Shown here: piece after piece, positions 11,618-23,800 of the stretch | How positions within the stretch are numbered: position 1 is the stretch's first letter | Layout of the letters: every line of letters starts with the position of its first letter | Assembly: GCA_001636815.1 (NCBI GenBank) | Contig: AZHD01000013.1 | Location: 227,249-291,248 of the forward strand | Direction: 5' to 3' | DNA: 64,000 bases | Source: Niveomyces insectorum RCEF 264 | Lineage: Eukaryota; Ascomycota; Sordariomycetes; Hypocreales; Cordycipitaceae | Made by a program: the position numbers and the translations under genes | Notes under the pieces: model-generated | The model's input: only the letters and a program-made list of their open reading frames with translations | Told to the model about the DNA's origin: nothing | Databases searched by the model: none

Positions 11618-13175
11618 ATGCCCGTCACCAACTTCAGCTTCAAGGAGAAGTACCGTTATCAAAACGGCTTCAACTCGTACCATGAGTGAGACAAAATCTC
11701 CTTTTGTTTGACTTCCATGCCCACTCCCTTTCTGTGAGTTGTCGCTCACGGTGTCTCCTTCCAGAACCGAAGCCGTTCCCGGGGCCCTGCCCGTCGGCCA
11801 GAACTCGCCCCAGAAGCCGCCCTATGGCTTGTACGCCGAGAAGCTCTCCGGCACGTCCTTCACGGCGCCGCGCCACGAGAACAAGCAGTCGTGGCTGTAC
11901 CGGATCACACCTGCCTGTGCGTTGAGCCCGTTTACGGCCGAGAAGCCGACGGCGACGACGACGGCGATGACGTCCCATGACGCGGCCTTTGTGGCTGCCG
12001 AACACCTGCAGTACCTGCCGGACCAGTTTCGCTGGGACCCCTTTCCGGCGCCCCAGGACCCCACCGACTTCGTCGACGGCCTCCGCCAGGTGGCCGGCGC
12101 CGGCGACCCGACCCTGAAACAAGGGCTGGGCATCTTTGTGTACGCGGCCAACCGGTCGATGCCCGCGCGCACGGCATTTTACTCGTCCGACGGCGACCTG
12201 CTGCTCGTGCCGCAGCAGGGCGTGCTGGACGTCCGCACCGAGCTGGGCTGGCTGCTGGTGCGGCCGCTGGAGATCTGCGTGGTCCCGCGCGGCGTGCGGT
12301 TCCAGGTGCACCTCCGCGGCGTCGGCGAGGGTGCCGGCCCCCACGCGGGGGCGGCCGCCCGCGGCTATGCGCTGGAGCTGTACCAGGGCCACTTTACGCT
12401 GCCGGAGCTGGGACCGATCGGGTCCAACGGGCTGGCCAACGCGCGCGACTTTCAGGTGCCCGTCGCCTGTTTTGACGACGACGACGACGATGACGGAAAA
12501 AAACACGACTACACCATCCGCACCAAGATGCGCCACCGCCTGTTTGCCGCCCACCAGGACCACTCCCCCTTTGACGTCGTCGCCTGGCACGGCACCTACT
12601 ACCCGTACAAGTACGACCTCGGCCGCTTCAACACGATCGGCACCATCAGCTACGACCACCCGGACCCGTCCATCTTTACGGTGCTGACGGCGCCCGCCCC
12701 CGGTACGCCGCCCGGCGGCACCGCCGTCGCCGACTTTGTCGTGTCGCCGACTTTGTCGTGTCCCCGCCGCGCTGGCTCGTCGCCGAAAACACTTTCCGCC
12801 CGCCGTGGTACCACCGCAACACCATGAGCGAGTACATGGGCCTGCTGACGGGCGCGTACGACGCGAAGCAGGCCGGGCGCGGCGGGTTCGTGCCCGGCGG
12901 CGGCAGCCTGCACAACACGATGAGCGGGCACGGGCCCGACGGCGCCAGTGGCGAGNNNNNNNNNNTTCATGTTCGAGACGAGCCTGGTGCTCGGGGTGAC
13001 GGACTGGGCGCTGAACGCGACGACGGCGGCGGCGGCGACACAAGGAAAGGAACAGCAGACGCAGACGGTGCGGCAGCCGGACTACGTGACGCACAGCTGG
13101 GGCCATCTGGCGCGGCACTGGCAGCGGCCGGCCGGGGTGACGAGCCCCGTGGACGGACATCTGCTGAAGGAGTGA
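11618..13175 (+). CDS. hmgA: homogentisate 1,2-dioxygenase, frameshifted by a tandem duplication and cut by a gap
   Basis: This iron dioxygenase opens the ring of homogentisate to maleylacetoacetate in Phe/Tyr breakdown. Exon 1 (11618-11685, MPVTNFSFKEKYRYQNGF) joins exon 2 at 11765 across a 79-bp intron, giving the family's opening with GQNSPQKPPYGLYAEKLSG and TAPRHENKQSWLYR. The active-site-base region AWHGTYYPYKYDL is intact. At 12728-12761 a 17-bp unit is present twice in tandem; this shifts the frame, and removing one copy restores PPRWLVAENTF and the rest. The Fe ligands (H and E of YHRNTMSE, H of GHGPD) all lie after the shift. Ten Ns at 12956-12965 then hide part of the gene, and the C-terminal exon resumes in a third frame (FMFETSLVLGVTDW) to the stop at 13175. 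An Asp-rich insert (about 12475-12495) is unusual. Either the gene is a recent pseudogene or the assembly is wrong here. No fumarylacetoacetase or maleylacetoacetate isomerase gene is beside it. Confidence 0.85.
12728..12761 (+). repeat. 17-bp perfect tandem duplication inside hmgA
   Basis: The unit CGCCGACTTTGTCGTGT occupies 12728-12744 and again 12745-12761 without mismatch. Seventeen is not a multiple of three, so the duplication causes the frame change described for the dioxygenase. Confidence 0.97.
12956..12965. other. assembly gap of 10 Ns
   Basis: Ten Ns inside hmgA. The frames on the two sides do not agree, and the family would have about 15 more residues between the HGPD motif and the MAFMFE-like motif, so the 10 Ns are a placeholder and not a measured length. 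Confidence 0.95.
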
Positions 13176-16100
13176 GGTCATCGAGGAGGTTGGACGACGA
13201 GGCCGCACGAGACGGGGAGCAAAAAAGAAAAGGGCACGGGAGCTTTTTTCAGTGTTGGAGACCGGGTCGAGTATGTGTGACAGGAGGAGCTCCGTTTCTG
13301 GTTTCTGGAATACATACAATCGGTATTTTGCATACCACGACTTGGGGTCGTTGCTTTTCTGCGAGACATTTTGAATGGACTGACTTTTGAACGTTGTCAA
13401 CGTAGGTACCAGGAAAAAAAATCCTCACTATTTTTTTACTCTCCTCTTGATCGACACTTTCCTTGGTAAGATCCAGCAGGACAGTACGCGGCAACTGTAC
13501 TCGACCTCGCCCAGGCATAACGAGTGCCAACCACAGTTGTATGGGAAGCTTGGTTGGCGTTCTCTTTCTCCTTTCGGTTTATCAAGGAGGGACGAACGAG
13601 TACGGTTCCCTCCGAACAACCACCACCCCCCTTTGCCTACGTTTGGCGCCCAACGACGACCGTGGCTTGGCCTAGACGGGACAGCAAAATGTGTCTCTTC
13701 ACGTTGGTCGTTGTCAAATGATACGGGCGGACGATCGACCAAACGGAGGCAACCCAAACAAAAAGGAACGTTTGCCTGTCTTCCAAAAGCGAGGAAGAGG
13801 GGGACTTCGCCTCACACAAGTCGTTCCTGTTGTCCTGTCAACATGCGTCTCGTGACAGGTGCGGTCTGCGTTCCGCCGTAGCAGAAAAGGAACTGGTGGA
13901 AGCGCTTCGTTGATGGGACGCTTCGTCCTGTTATCATCCGTTTCCGGGAGGATGTGGTGTATGCCTTTTGATGGAATCCTTTTCGATGAGCTTCCGATAT
14001 GCAGTCATACTTTTGGCAACAGGCGTAGCTGGCAGGCTCCGTTCGTTTTTTATTCATGGCGAACAAGATAACGTAACCGTAGAACCAATATAATTAAAGC
14101 CCCGGGGGGGAGTATTTTTGTCTTGCGGCCATTCGATATACTTTGCCAATCCAGACCGAGAAAGGGGGGGTGTCCAACTAACAGACAAGGCGGTTTTGAC
14201 GGTCACGGTACGTATGACTTACTCCTATGCCTTTTTGGCCTCCAAAACACTTTTGGCAGTGTCCACTTTTGGGCTCGTTGTGAAAGTCCTCCTGGTCCTT
14301 ATTGGGCTGAACAGAGTTTGACCTCGCCACTATCGTGAACCCAATCAGAGGTGTAGACGAGCTCGACTCCGCAACCACTTGACGTAGACTAGAAAGTTGT
14401 TGCTTGGAGACGACTTCCCGTAGCCCGCTTTCCAGAAAACACGACCAGTCGCCTAGCTGGGAGAGAGGGGAGCGAACCAGCGGAACCGACGGGATATCGC
14501 CTTTTTTGCCTGTTCTTCTTTGCTCTCATCTTTTTTTTTTGCCCCCCTTTGTCTTTTGCTTGGCTGCTGCCTAGGGGAGTCAACAAGCAAGGCCCCTGGT
14601 TTGATAATATTGCCCGTATCTCTACGTGACTGTCCAAGGCTGATTCTGGTGCAAAAATTCACAATCTCTTCATGCTTTTAGCTCTGAGAAGAATGCCCCC
14701 TCCCTCTCCCCTCCCCCTTCCCCTTCTCGGGAAAAGGGAAGCGATCCGGAACGCTAGCTACAAGAAACGACTTTGTTGTGCTGTTTGCTGCCCGGACCGG
14801 CGCGTTGTGTGTGGAGCCGCCAAAGGCCGAAAGGGGGTGTGTAAGTCCGAATTAGGCAGGCAAAAATAGGAGACACAGCACAACGCAAATCGACGCCTTG
14901 TTATGCCAGCCCAAAGAGACGAAAGATGCTCCGTAAAAAAAATACAAACGGCATACCAGACGTCTATTCGTATGGGCTACTCCGTATTCACTGCAAAGAA
15001 CAGGCGAAATGAAGAAGACGAGCGCGTGGCGCATGACTCACTTTTGATTCTTGCGGTCCCCCTGCTAAAAAAACAACATGGAAAAATTAGGGAAACAAGA
15101 AAAGCAAGGGTTTTTATTTGATATCTCGTCTCGACGCCATGCCCCCCTGCTCTTTATTTCCTGCCTCATGGTCTGATAGTTTAGGGGGGAAGTACATAAC
15201 GAGCTCAACAATGCATATTCGAACTCTTGTTCGTAAAAATAAAAAATAATCTTGCTCCGTATTAATACTCCTCTTTTTGTCCCAGTCTCTATGGTCGGCG
15301 CAAAAAAACGATGCGCAGGTTTTCCCGTTTTGGGCGCCTCCTCTCCGCAATGACATCGACAGAAAGGTAAACAGGGGCAGTGCAAAATGCAAACTATCCC
15401 ACCAGTCGGGCGTTTCGACAGAAGGGGATATCCACTCGCAGAAAGGACGAATACGGCGCGAGTCTGCAAATATGTGGGAAGCCGAAGGAAGAGCTTCGGG
15501 ACAGAAAAAAGAAACTCGTCAATAGTAACGTCGTTGTCTTTGATGCCGTCGTCTCAGCTTGATATCTTGCGGCCCAACGTTATCACGTGGAAAACGCTGG
15601 CCGCCACAACCCAACGGCTCGGTTCGCGGTACGAGAGCACCTGGTTCTCGTATCGAGTACTGCTCCGTACGGTGCTAAGTAACAAGGAGCCATAGCGTCG
15701 CATGATCGCCTGGGAATGCATTAACCGCCAGCGGTAGAACGTACATGCCGGCTGCCTTGTTTCTTACGATGCTTGTTTGTCTTGTTGATATTGGAATAAT
15801 ACTCCGTGTAATCGTGGGTATGCTGATCGAAGCATGATGGGGCTGCGTATTGCCCTCTGTTTTTTGTCATTCCGATGGCGGCGCCCTGCTTGTGGGCCAC
15901 AGTAGTGTGTACGTAACGCATCAATCTTCAAGTTTTATATACTCCCCGTACGTACATTGGCGAAGAGGGGGCGTATACACTAGGACTCTGCAGGAATTCG
16001 AGCGCGGGAACGGTGCAGGCCCGACTCGTTTTGGCTGGGCTGCAAACGGATAGGGTTGAGAAGAAGTTGAGAGAGCCGCTGTTTTTTTTCTTTTCTGTAT

Positions 16101-16800
16101 TCTTCCTATTGACGGCTGCATGTGAACGCATGCCGGCGAGGCGCGCTTCCGCTTTTACTCGAGCAAAGTGGATGACGACAACTGCGGTGTGAATATGGAC
16201 ATACGTGAGGCAAGGACGGGAACAAGCACGACAGTCCGTCCTTGCTTTGTTTCGATGTTGCCATTGTTGGGTTCTTCCTTTGGTCGACAAAGACAGAGAG
16301 ATCGTTTTGCACGCCAACGCTCCTTTGCATGTTGATCTTGAGCGGTCTGTTTCGGCTTCGGTGATTTTTACAGGACCACGGGGTCTACGGAGGGCAATAT
16401 CTCACCGGGAGCGCATATAGTACCATGTTCTTATGACGGCATGGTAGAGCGTCGATGTAGTCGAAGCTGGTTGATCTCTCGCCATGCTGCGGTCTGATAA
16501 ACGATGACAACTTGGCTGGCCAACACACACAGATAGCAACGAAAATGGCGATACCCACATCCGATGCTCTCCTCGCGTTCTTTTTTTTTTCGGGACGAAT
16601 ACGGAGGGTTTTCGGGGCAGGTGTTGTGTACGGTCTTTGTTTTGTTCCCGGGACGCATGACAAAAGGAAAAAAAGACAGCTCGTGTGCATGGGGGCGGTG
16701 GTGTACGTAGATGGGTCGTCTCGGAAGACGCAGACACACATACCTCCATGTCGTTTTAAGCGATTGCTCCCCGTTTCCGTATCTTGTAAGGCTGTCGTGC

Positions 16801-16852
16801 GTTTTCTTTTTTGTTTTTTTTGTCTTTTTTGTCTTTTTTGTCTTTTTTTTTT
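16801..16852 (+). repeat. T-rich tandem repeat (TTTTTTGTC-like)
   Basis: About five imperfect copies of a 9-10 bp unit of six to eight Ts followed by GTC. It is low-complexity DNA; the open frames across it are not credible genes. Confidence 0.85.
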
Positions 16853-17128
16853 GACAAGCGGCGCCGACGTCCGCACGCGCTGACCCAAAAGCAAAGCAAC
16901 CCTAGCTATCATGAATGGGGTGCCTCGTGCCGAGTGGCCTGTTTTTCGTCCAGTGGCCCGCTGATTTCGCTTTTTCTTCCGTCGTCGGAAACCAACTGCG
17001 ATAAGTCGGTGAAGGAAGTCGTGAGTACCGTACATAGATTCACAGCAATAAAAAACGAAAGACCTGCGTGGTCTAGCTCGCTCACGGCCCTCTTTTTTGA
17101 TTCTCCCAACAATGGCCCTCCATGACAA

Positions 17129-17130
17129 CG

Positions 17131-17161
<31 letters not shown>

Positions 17162-17163
17162 AA
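17129..17163 (+). repeat. (CAA)n microsatellite
   Basis: About eleven CAA/AAC units in a row. It creates a poly-Asn open frame on the plus strand that I do not take as a gene. Confidence 0.9.
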
Positions 17164-17417
17164 TCAATACGACGCAGACCGAGAAACGGGGGGCCAAGGA
17201 CGGCCCATGCAAACATAATGCGTCCCTGCCTGGCCGGCTCCATTTTGGGCCCAAGGTGAAGAAGAGAGGGGGGGAGTGTACATGTGAATTTTGACGTTTT
17301 TGCATATGCTAACTGAGTAGGTGTACGAAGTAGTTGTTCTAGTACTACGTATGTTTTGGGAGGTTGTTGCCATTGGCCTGTCCGGGCTGTCATCGCAGGA
17401 GCTGCATTGGGGGGCCA

Positions 17418-17451
17418 TTTTATTTTTTATTTTTATTTTTATTTTTATTTT
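17418..17451 (+). repeat. (TTTTTA)n microsatellite
   Basis: Five to six TTTTTA-like units, with small length variation in the T runs. Confidence 0.85.
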
Positions 17452-19031
17452 GGCTGCCCACACACTGCATTGCATGGAGCTAGTCCGCTAGTTTTGCATG
17501 TCTGTCTGCACGATGGGCGCAACCGAGTGGGAGGAAGAGAGAAAAAAAAGGGATCGTCTCGCAAGCATGGACGCCTTTTTTTCCAGAACAAAAAAAGAGC
17601 GTAGCGGCTGTACCGCTGTTGCGTACAACGCGGACTGGCTCGTGTTGTTACAGGGGCCTGGGAAGAGTAATAATGTTGTCAGAACCCAAAAGGACGGAGT
17701 AATTATGTACTACAATGTATTAATCACTTTGAAGGTCGTCTGCGATGCAATGACACCGACCCGGCCGTTGCCATGTCTGCTTGGCATCACGGCCGCACAA
17801 CAGCGAAGAACGAGGGAGCAAAAAAGTGGTTGGTAGGTGGGAAGAAGGAGAACAAAAAAAAAAGAAAAAGAGCCAAAAAAGAGGGTGGGCGTCGTGCGTA
17901 AGGTGTAGTTGTCTGGCTGGCAGGATTGGCGAATGAAGGCCAAGAAGTGCATTTTGGCGATATGTATGGCTACCCAATCGAGGCAGCAGCCGTTTTGATT
18001 CTCTCTTTCTTTTTTTTTTTGTTTGCTCCCCGTCCGTCAGTGGTCTTCGCTGTCATCGTGAGCACACCTCTCTGCAGGACACATTCCGTTTCGTCGTCGA
18101 ATCAAGATCGACACAAAATGAGACGAACAAAGGGCGACGATGGGCAACAATGACAACCAAAAAAGAAATAGGTAAAAAAAGAAAACCGAAAAACGAAAAC
18201 GACGAAACAAACGACGGCGACAGGACTACCTGACTGTCTTGAACAAGCCTCCCTTTTGTGATGCACTTGCTTCACAGGCTCGCACGAATCAAGCCTCTCG
18301 TCGTTTGCGGTTCCAGTATGCTCCCGCAAAAAGACTTTTCAAGGAAAAGAGGAACTCGATAAGGAGGGCGTGTGGCAACCTCAGCCCCTTTTGCTTTTCC
18401 CCTTTTTTTTCTGCCCTCGTTCTTTCACACGTCTTCGCAGAGCAAACGCACGACGCGATTCGGTGAGCTTGTACGAGACGGCCCTCATTCAGGCGGCCGC
18501 ACAGCACAGAAAGAGACGCACAAAAAAAGGTAAATAAATAAGTGACAAGAAGGAAAAAAAGAAAAGAAAAACAAACGAGCGAACCAAACATTCGAGCAAG
18601 GGGGTGGAATCCGGTTGGACCAACAAAAAACAAAGCCACCCCCCTTGTCCCCCTCGTGAAAATTCTGCCCCTTCCTCTTTCTCTTCCTGCGATATCCATT
18701 TTCTTTGATTCTGTTGCGTTGTTTTGGCGTTGGATTCGGCACGCAAGATGTCTGCCATATGTTCCCTTTTTCTTCTCCATCCTACCTTTTGTATCTCCTT
18801 TGGACCCAGTGCGAAACACGATCGATGTGTTTTTCAAGTCGATTGGTCTTTCGTATTTTATGATACTTGCACGAGCTCAGATGCTTTCACCTTTTGTCTG
18901 TCTTGCCTCCGTGCTTCGTATTGTCGTCTTTTTATTTTCTTTCCTCTTTTTTTTCAGTGCGGAAAACGAAATAGCCTGGGCACAAGGGCCCCACTTCTTC
19001 CATTTCTTCTTTTCATTGCGCTGGCTCCACT

Positions 19032-20838
19032 GTACTTAGTACCACTGGGCGTGCCACGGAGTGCAGTGTCGACGCTAAAAAAGGGTGCTTCCATGGGCCG
19101 GTGGGTCACTCTTCTCCTTTCCCCCTTTTGTTTACGAAGTGTAAAGTACCCGTAACGACTACAAAGTATTGTTGTACTTCGTACACCTTGCCCTCATCTT
19201 ATGTACACCCCCTCTCCGTTCTTCTTCCTTTTCCGCTCACCGTAAGTACCTTTCTTTTCCCATTTGTCGTTACCATATGTATTGTGTCGCCCTCGGTATT
19301 GATGCCATTCATGGCTTTGTTATATTTTTATTGGAAAAATACTTCGTAGTAATCTATCGCCCGTTGAGCATAGAAAACGGAAAAAAAATCAAGCACGGAC
19401 GAAGAGGTATTTTCTTGTGAACGGCGAGAGAGACGGACGTAATTATCCTTCCTGTACAAGCGTAGGCGGGAAGCATGCACCGAGGACAACTCCAGCGCAA
19501 ACGGCACACGGAAGACGGAACGGCGTTGCGAAGAGAGACGGGCTACTCAGACGTAGTAATTATATCATCGACGCCCGGCTTGTATGAACATACCGCCCCA
19601 TGGACAGAAAGCGTGTGTCTTCTGCGACCCGGCGCAAAATCGATCACAGCCCGTCCCACTGTGAAATGCTTTTTGCAGACGCGCAGAGCACGGCATTGCG
19701 TGAATGGACACGACCGAACGCCCGTCGTACAGAGGACTCCGAGAGGACTCCGTTTGGCATTGGCACCTGTCAGCGTGTGCAGCTGCTCTCGCCATTGCCG
19801 AAGACGAGCCTGCAACTAACGTGCTGCTGACGATGTTGCCATGCCCCATCGCTGGCCGCTGGCCGCAAGCCGCAGGCCTCGTCCTGCACGCTGCACGCAT
19901 CAGCCTATGCACGAGGCAAAGTCAAGCGTGTGCATACAGAGAGGAAGTCGGCAGACAAACGGTGATCATAAAGCCGTGCGTATTCATAAGAGGGGAGAAG
20001 AAAACGCAGACGGTACAGCATCTCGCTTTCCCGCGCCGCCTGCACGTAATCCTCCCCGTTCATCTATTTTTTTGTATGACACGCACGCTGCGCCCTCGCT
20101 TGGGTGGCACAACACGCAACGAGGGAACCAAAAAAAGGCAGGAGTTGACATATACGAGCAAAACCGGGAAAAAATGATGATTTGGTGCCACAAGAGTAGA
20201 GTGATGCGCAGGGACGAACACGGGGGAACATCGTGGGACAACATAAATGTCTAAAGAAAGAAAGAAAAGTAAGCAAGGAAAGAAAAAAACGTGATACCAA
20301 TGCCCACGGCGGTCTCACAGCCGCAGAAGGGATTGCCATGCACCACAACGGTTTGCTTTCCGAGTCAGAGAATTATTTATATACCTTTCTTTCTGTCATC
20401 TTACGGCTCAGAGGAGAACGACAAAAGCCAGCCCCGCGTAGCTATGGGAAGCACAAGAAGATCACGACCAGACCAACCTTTTTTTTCTTCTTTTGTCTTA
20501 CCTGTCGTATAGTATGACCGAAAAAGACCGACGAGCCCTGCGCCTGTAGCACTTCCCGTAGTACTTTGTACTTAGTACGATTGTGTTCCGCATCTCCGTT
20601 TTATCATACTTTTTATTTACATCGGCCAGACTCCCGTAACTCGTGTTATGGCTTATGCCGTGAAAGGTTTTGCAAAAAAAAAAAAAAATTCATCTTCATC
20701 TTAATACCGGTAAATCCTAGTCATCGTCGGACTTGTGTTCTTCTATGTACCATTGGCGAACGGTGAACAAGCAAACCACACCCAGGCAGCGGTAACCAGC
20801 GGGTTTAACCAAAGGGTTTAAGACTCCGTACGAAGTAC
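19032..20838. repeat. cluster of GTACTTNGTAC quasi-palindromes
   Basis: The 11-mer GTACTTNGTAC occurs at 19032-19042 (N=A), 19174-19184 (C), 20561-20571 (T), 20568-20578 (A, overlapping the previous) and 20828-20838 (reverse strand form GTACGAAGTAC). A further copy lies at 23914-23924 (C). The 20828 copy is fused to ACTCCGTA, another octamer that recurs in this window's spacers. Each copy is a near-perfect inverted repeat. I do not know a function. Confidence 0.7.
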
Positions 20839-23800
20839 GTACATGGGGCTAGACCGCGGGCGGTAGAGGGTAAACCCAGGGTAAACCAAACTGGGCAGTC
20901 CTCTGTTTATTTTTTTGATTTCCTTTTTTGTACTTTTTTATTGTCTGCCGTCCGCTGTTGCAGTCATCGACCGACTAGCCGAGCCGATAAATGAAGCCGA
21001 CCAGACAAACAAGCCACGGGAAGCGTATTTTATATACTGAAACGGTTTGTAGACGGGTGTTGTAATATGTAGCCTAGGAAAAGGAGGAGCTTGCTGTAGT
21101 GCGAAGCGAATGCAGCTTCGGTCGCTGTCTTGTTACAGCCCGACCCCGACCCCAACCCCGACCACCTAAACGCGAAGGAGTGTTGCTCGACGAGCACCCG
21201 CAGAACGTACAAAGACTTTTTACACGGGAGCCAAGTAAAAAAGGCCTTTCGGCGATAGATTGCTTGTCTCGGACGCAAGAATCCGAAATGGGGTGGAAAG
21301 GGAGGCAGGTGCACCATGAGAGAAAAACAACCAAAAAAACGATGCCGTTTATTTGTTCCTTGGTCACGGCTAATATGTGCCTGTAAGACGCTGTATTCCC
21401 ATCCACACCAATACCAAGCCGCAGCGCTGTTGCAACAAGTGCGGCGAAGCAAAACCAAAGCAAAATAAATAACAAAGCTGCAGGGCTTGCCCGAGAAACC
21501 TGGTTACGTTTTGTCGACGAGGCACAGCATCAAACCAGTCATGTCAACTGCCAGCTCCCGTACGCCAACGTATGTGTGGTCTTTGTCGTCCAATCTATTT
21601 CGGCGAACCGAACGCCATGGGATGGTTGGGAAAATAAGTTCCAACGGGTGCTCTTGATGGATGGCGCCTACGAAGCTGGGCGCGTGAACGTCGATGACAG
21701 GCAGCCGAGCGTGTGTCCTTTCACAATTGGGGTGTGGCAAGCATCGTTCTTCCGTCCGTCTTCTTCTTTTCTTCTTTTCTATTTTGTTTTTTTTTCCTCT
21801 CACGGTTACCTTTTTCTCCGTATGACACGGCTCGTTCGTCTGATCTTGTCTTGTCGCGTTGTCGTGTGCCCCTGTCCATCTTGGCCTGCCTCTTCTCCGG
21901 GTAAAGCAGGCAAATTGGAAAGGGACGGCTGGAGAAAAGAATAACAAAAGAATAACATAAAAAAAGAAGAAAAAAGATGGGACGAGATTAACGTGTAGGT
22001 GCATGAGGGTCTGGAGAACGCACGACGCACTGTTACCCCAGGCGCTTTTTTAGGGGGGGAGAGACAAAACTCCACTGCAACACTGTCCTTTTCTTTTGTA
22101 CCTCGTCGATCCCCTGCAGCCTGCTGCATCCTCAAGCAAAGCAAGACGACCTTTCCTCAACAAGAGGCGATCCATGCATGACAAACTATGACAAGGACGA
22201 TGCCGTTGACCTGGGACCTGTTCGTATGACTTGCAGCAACCGTGCTCTGTCTCGTACGCCCATTTCCGAGACAGAGATTTCATTTCACAAAAAAAATGAA
22301 GAGCAATACGAAAAGAGGGAAACCAGCTCGATCCAGTCTCACAAAAGAAAAAGGGCATTTTTCCTGTAAGCTGCTGCTCAACCGTACTCCTGTAGATACG
22401 ATAGATTAGGCCGTGTGCACAAGACGGCTTCACTCGGTGATCCAACCGCATTCTGCTTTCCCGTTCACATCACGGTAAAGGGGGATCATGTGAAAATGTT
22501 CACAGATGTAATGGAAGGTGAATGGAGGAGGAGTGAAGGGAGGAACAGGCAAAATACGCGTGGCTGGTAAACGGGGCGTTGCCTGCAAATCAGGAACGGG
22601 AGGACGGAGGGAATGGTGGAAGGGGCGAAAACCTACAAAAAGGCTACGGAGTCACACAGAGCAAGTCTAGATCGGGAAGGAGCGAATCAAATACAAGGGG
22701 CCATCAGTCAGTCACTAAAAGCTGGGATGCACGTCGCAGAGCGGTGTTAGGAGTTTTGCGTTCCAGAAGGCAGAAGGCAGCGGTGACGCACCCAACGCGG
22801 GAAAGAACGACAGGACGTCAGCGCTGCGGCAGCCTTGTTGCAGGCAGGCGCACGCTGGCCTAAGCCAATGGTTACGAAAGCCCGCTGTAACCACCTGCAG
22901 CTGCTGTGTCGAAGCGCTTACACGGGCTGCCGAACAACATTCGCAGCCAAGCCGATCCGAGATCTGCGTCGCCTCTGCTTGCGCAACAGCATCGCAGCCT
23001 CGTCTTTCCTTCGGTCTTTTTCCTTTGCTTTCTTTCTCTCGTTTTTTTCTTTTTTTGCCATCCACAACAGCAACGCACAAGACGTTGCGTTTCCCGTTTT
23101 CCGTGGCCACCGGCTTGCGTCACGACCGTGGCCGCCTTGTCCCGTCTACAAGTATAAGTCAAACGGACCGTCGGCGTCGCGTTCCTCTTCTTATTTCACG
23201 TCTGTTCACTGTTTGCTGGTCCGGCTGGTCGTGCTCGTCGTGCCTTGTCTGATGCACAGCGGTAAAGGTTGCCGGAGCCAGAACAAACGAGACCAGACAG
23301 CCGTCCCAGCAAACCCGCCACAAGTCGATGCCGTGTTTCGTTTAAAAAAATACTACGAAAAAAAAAAAACCAAAAGATCGCCGACACGAAACCGGCTACG
23401 GGCAAAACGAACGCGACGGACGTGCGCGGTTTTCGACGAGGGAGGCCGCAGCACCGCACAGAGGGGGCTGCCTCATGCAAGAACATCGATCACATCACAA
23501 CGAAGCCAAGAGAAAAGACAAAAAAAAGGCGACGCGAAGAGAACGAAGCCAAACCATATTCAGACAATCAAAAGAACTAGTGGAAGCACCCGTCCGTTTC
23601 CCCGAGGTTGAGACACACAGAGAGAGAGAGACATTCCGTCGAAAGCACCGAAATTTTCGAACCCGAGGCCCGCCCATCGCTGCACACCACAATCTCGCTT
23701 AGGCTGGGGAATTTTTCTGGTAAATTGCCTGGGCGGAGTCACTTTTCTGGCTCTTCTTCCGCCGTATTTCTCAGTATTTCTCAGTCCACCGACAACCTTC

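Noticed and set aside
12745..12780. An intron instead of a frameshift in the dioxygenase
   Set aside because: The bases that would have to be removed are an exact copy of the preceding 17 bp, too short for an intron and lacking a usable donor/acceptor pair.
17097..17294. Poly-Asn open frame
   Set aside because: Created by a CAA microsatellite; no flanking conserved sequence.
16385..17305. 306-codon open frame on the minus strand
   Set aside because: Made of low-complexity Lys/Arg and Leu runs from simple repeats (including the CAA and T-rich tracts), without third-position bias or domain.
20174..20260. Second ATGATGA box C candidate
   Set aside because: No CTGA within snoRNA distance and no rRNA complement noticed.
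22835..23611. 258-codon open frame on the plus strand
   Set aside because: No ATG at its start, no codon bias, no motif; the long frame seems to be chance in a T- then A-rich region.
23620..23700. Possible tRNA T-arm (TTCGAACCCGAG)
   Set aside because: Neither orientation gives a five-base T stem, and no D or anticodon arm can be drawn around it.
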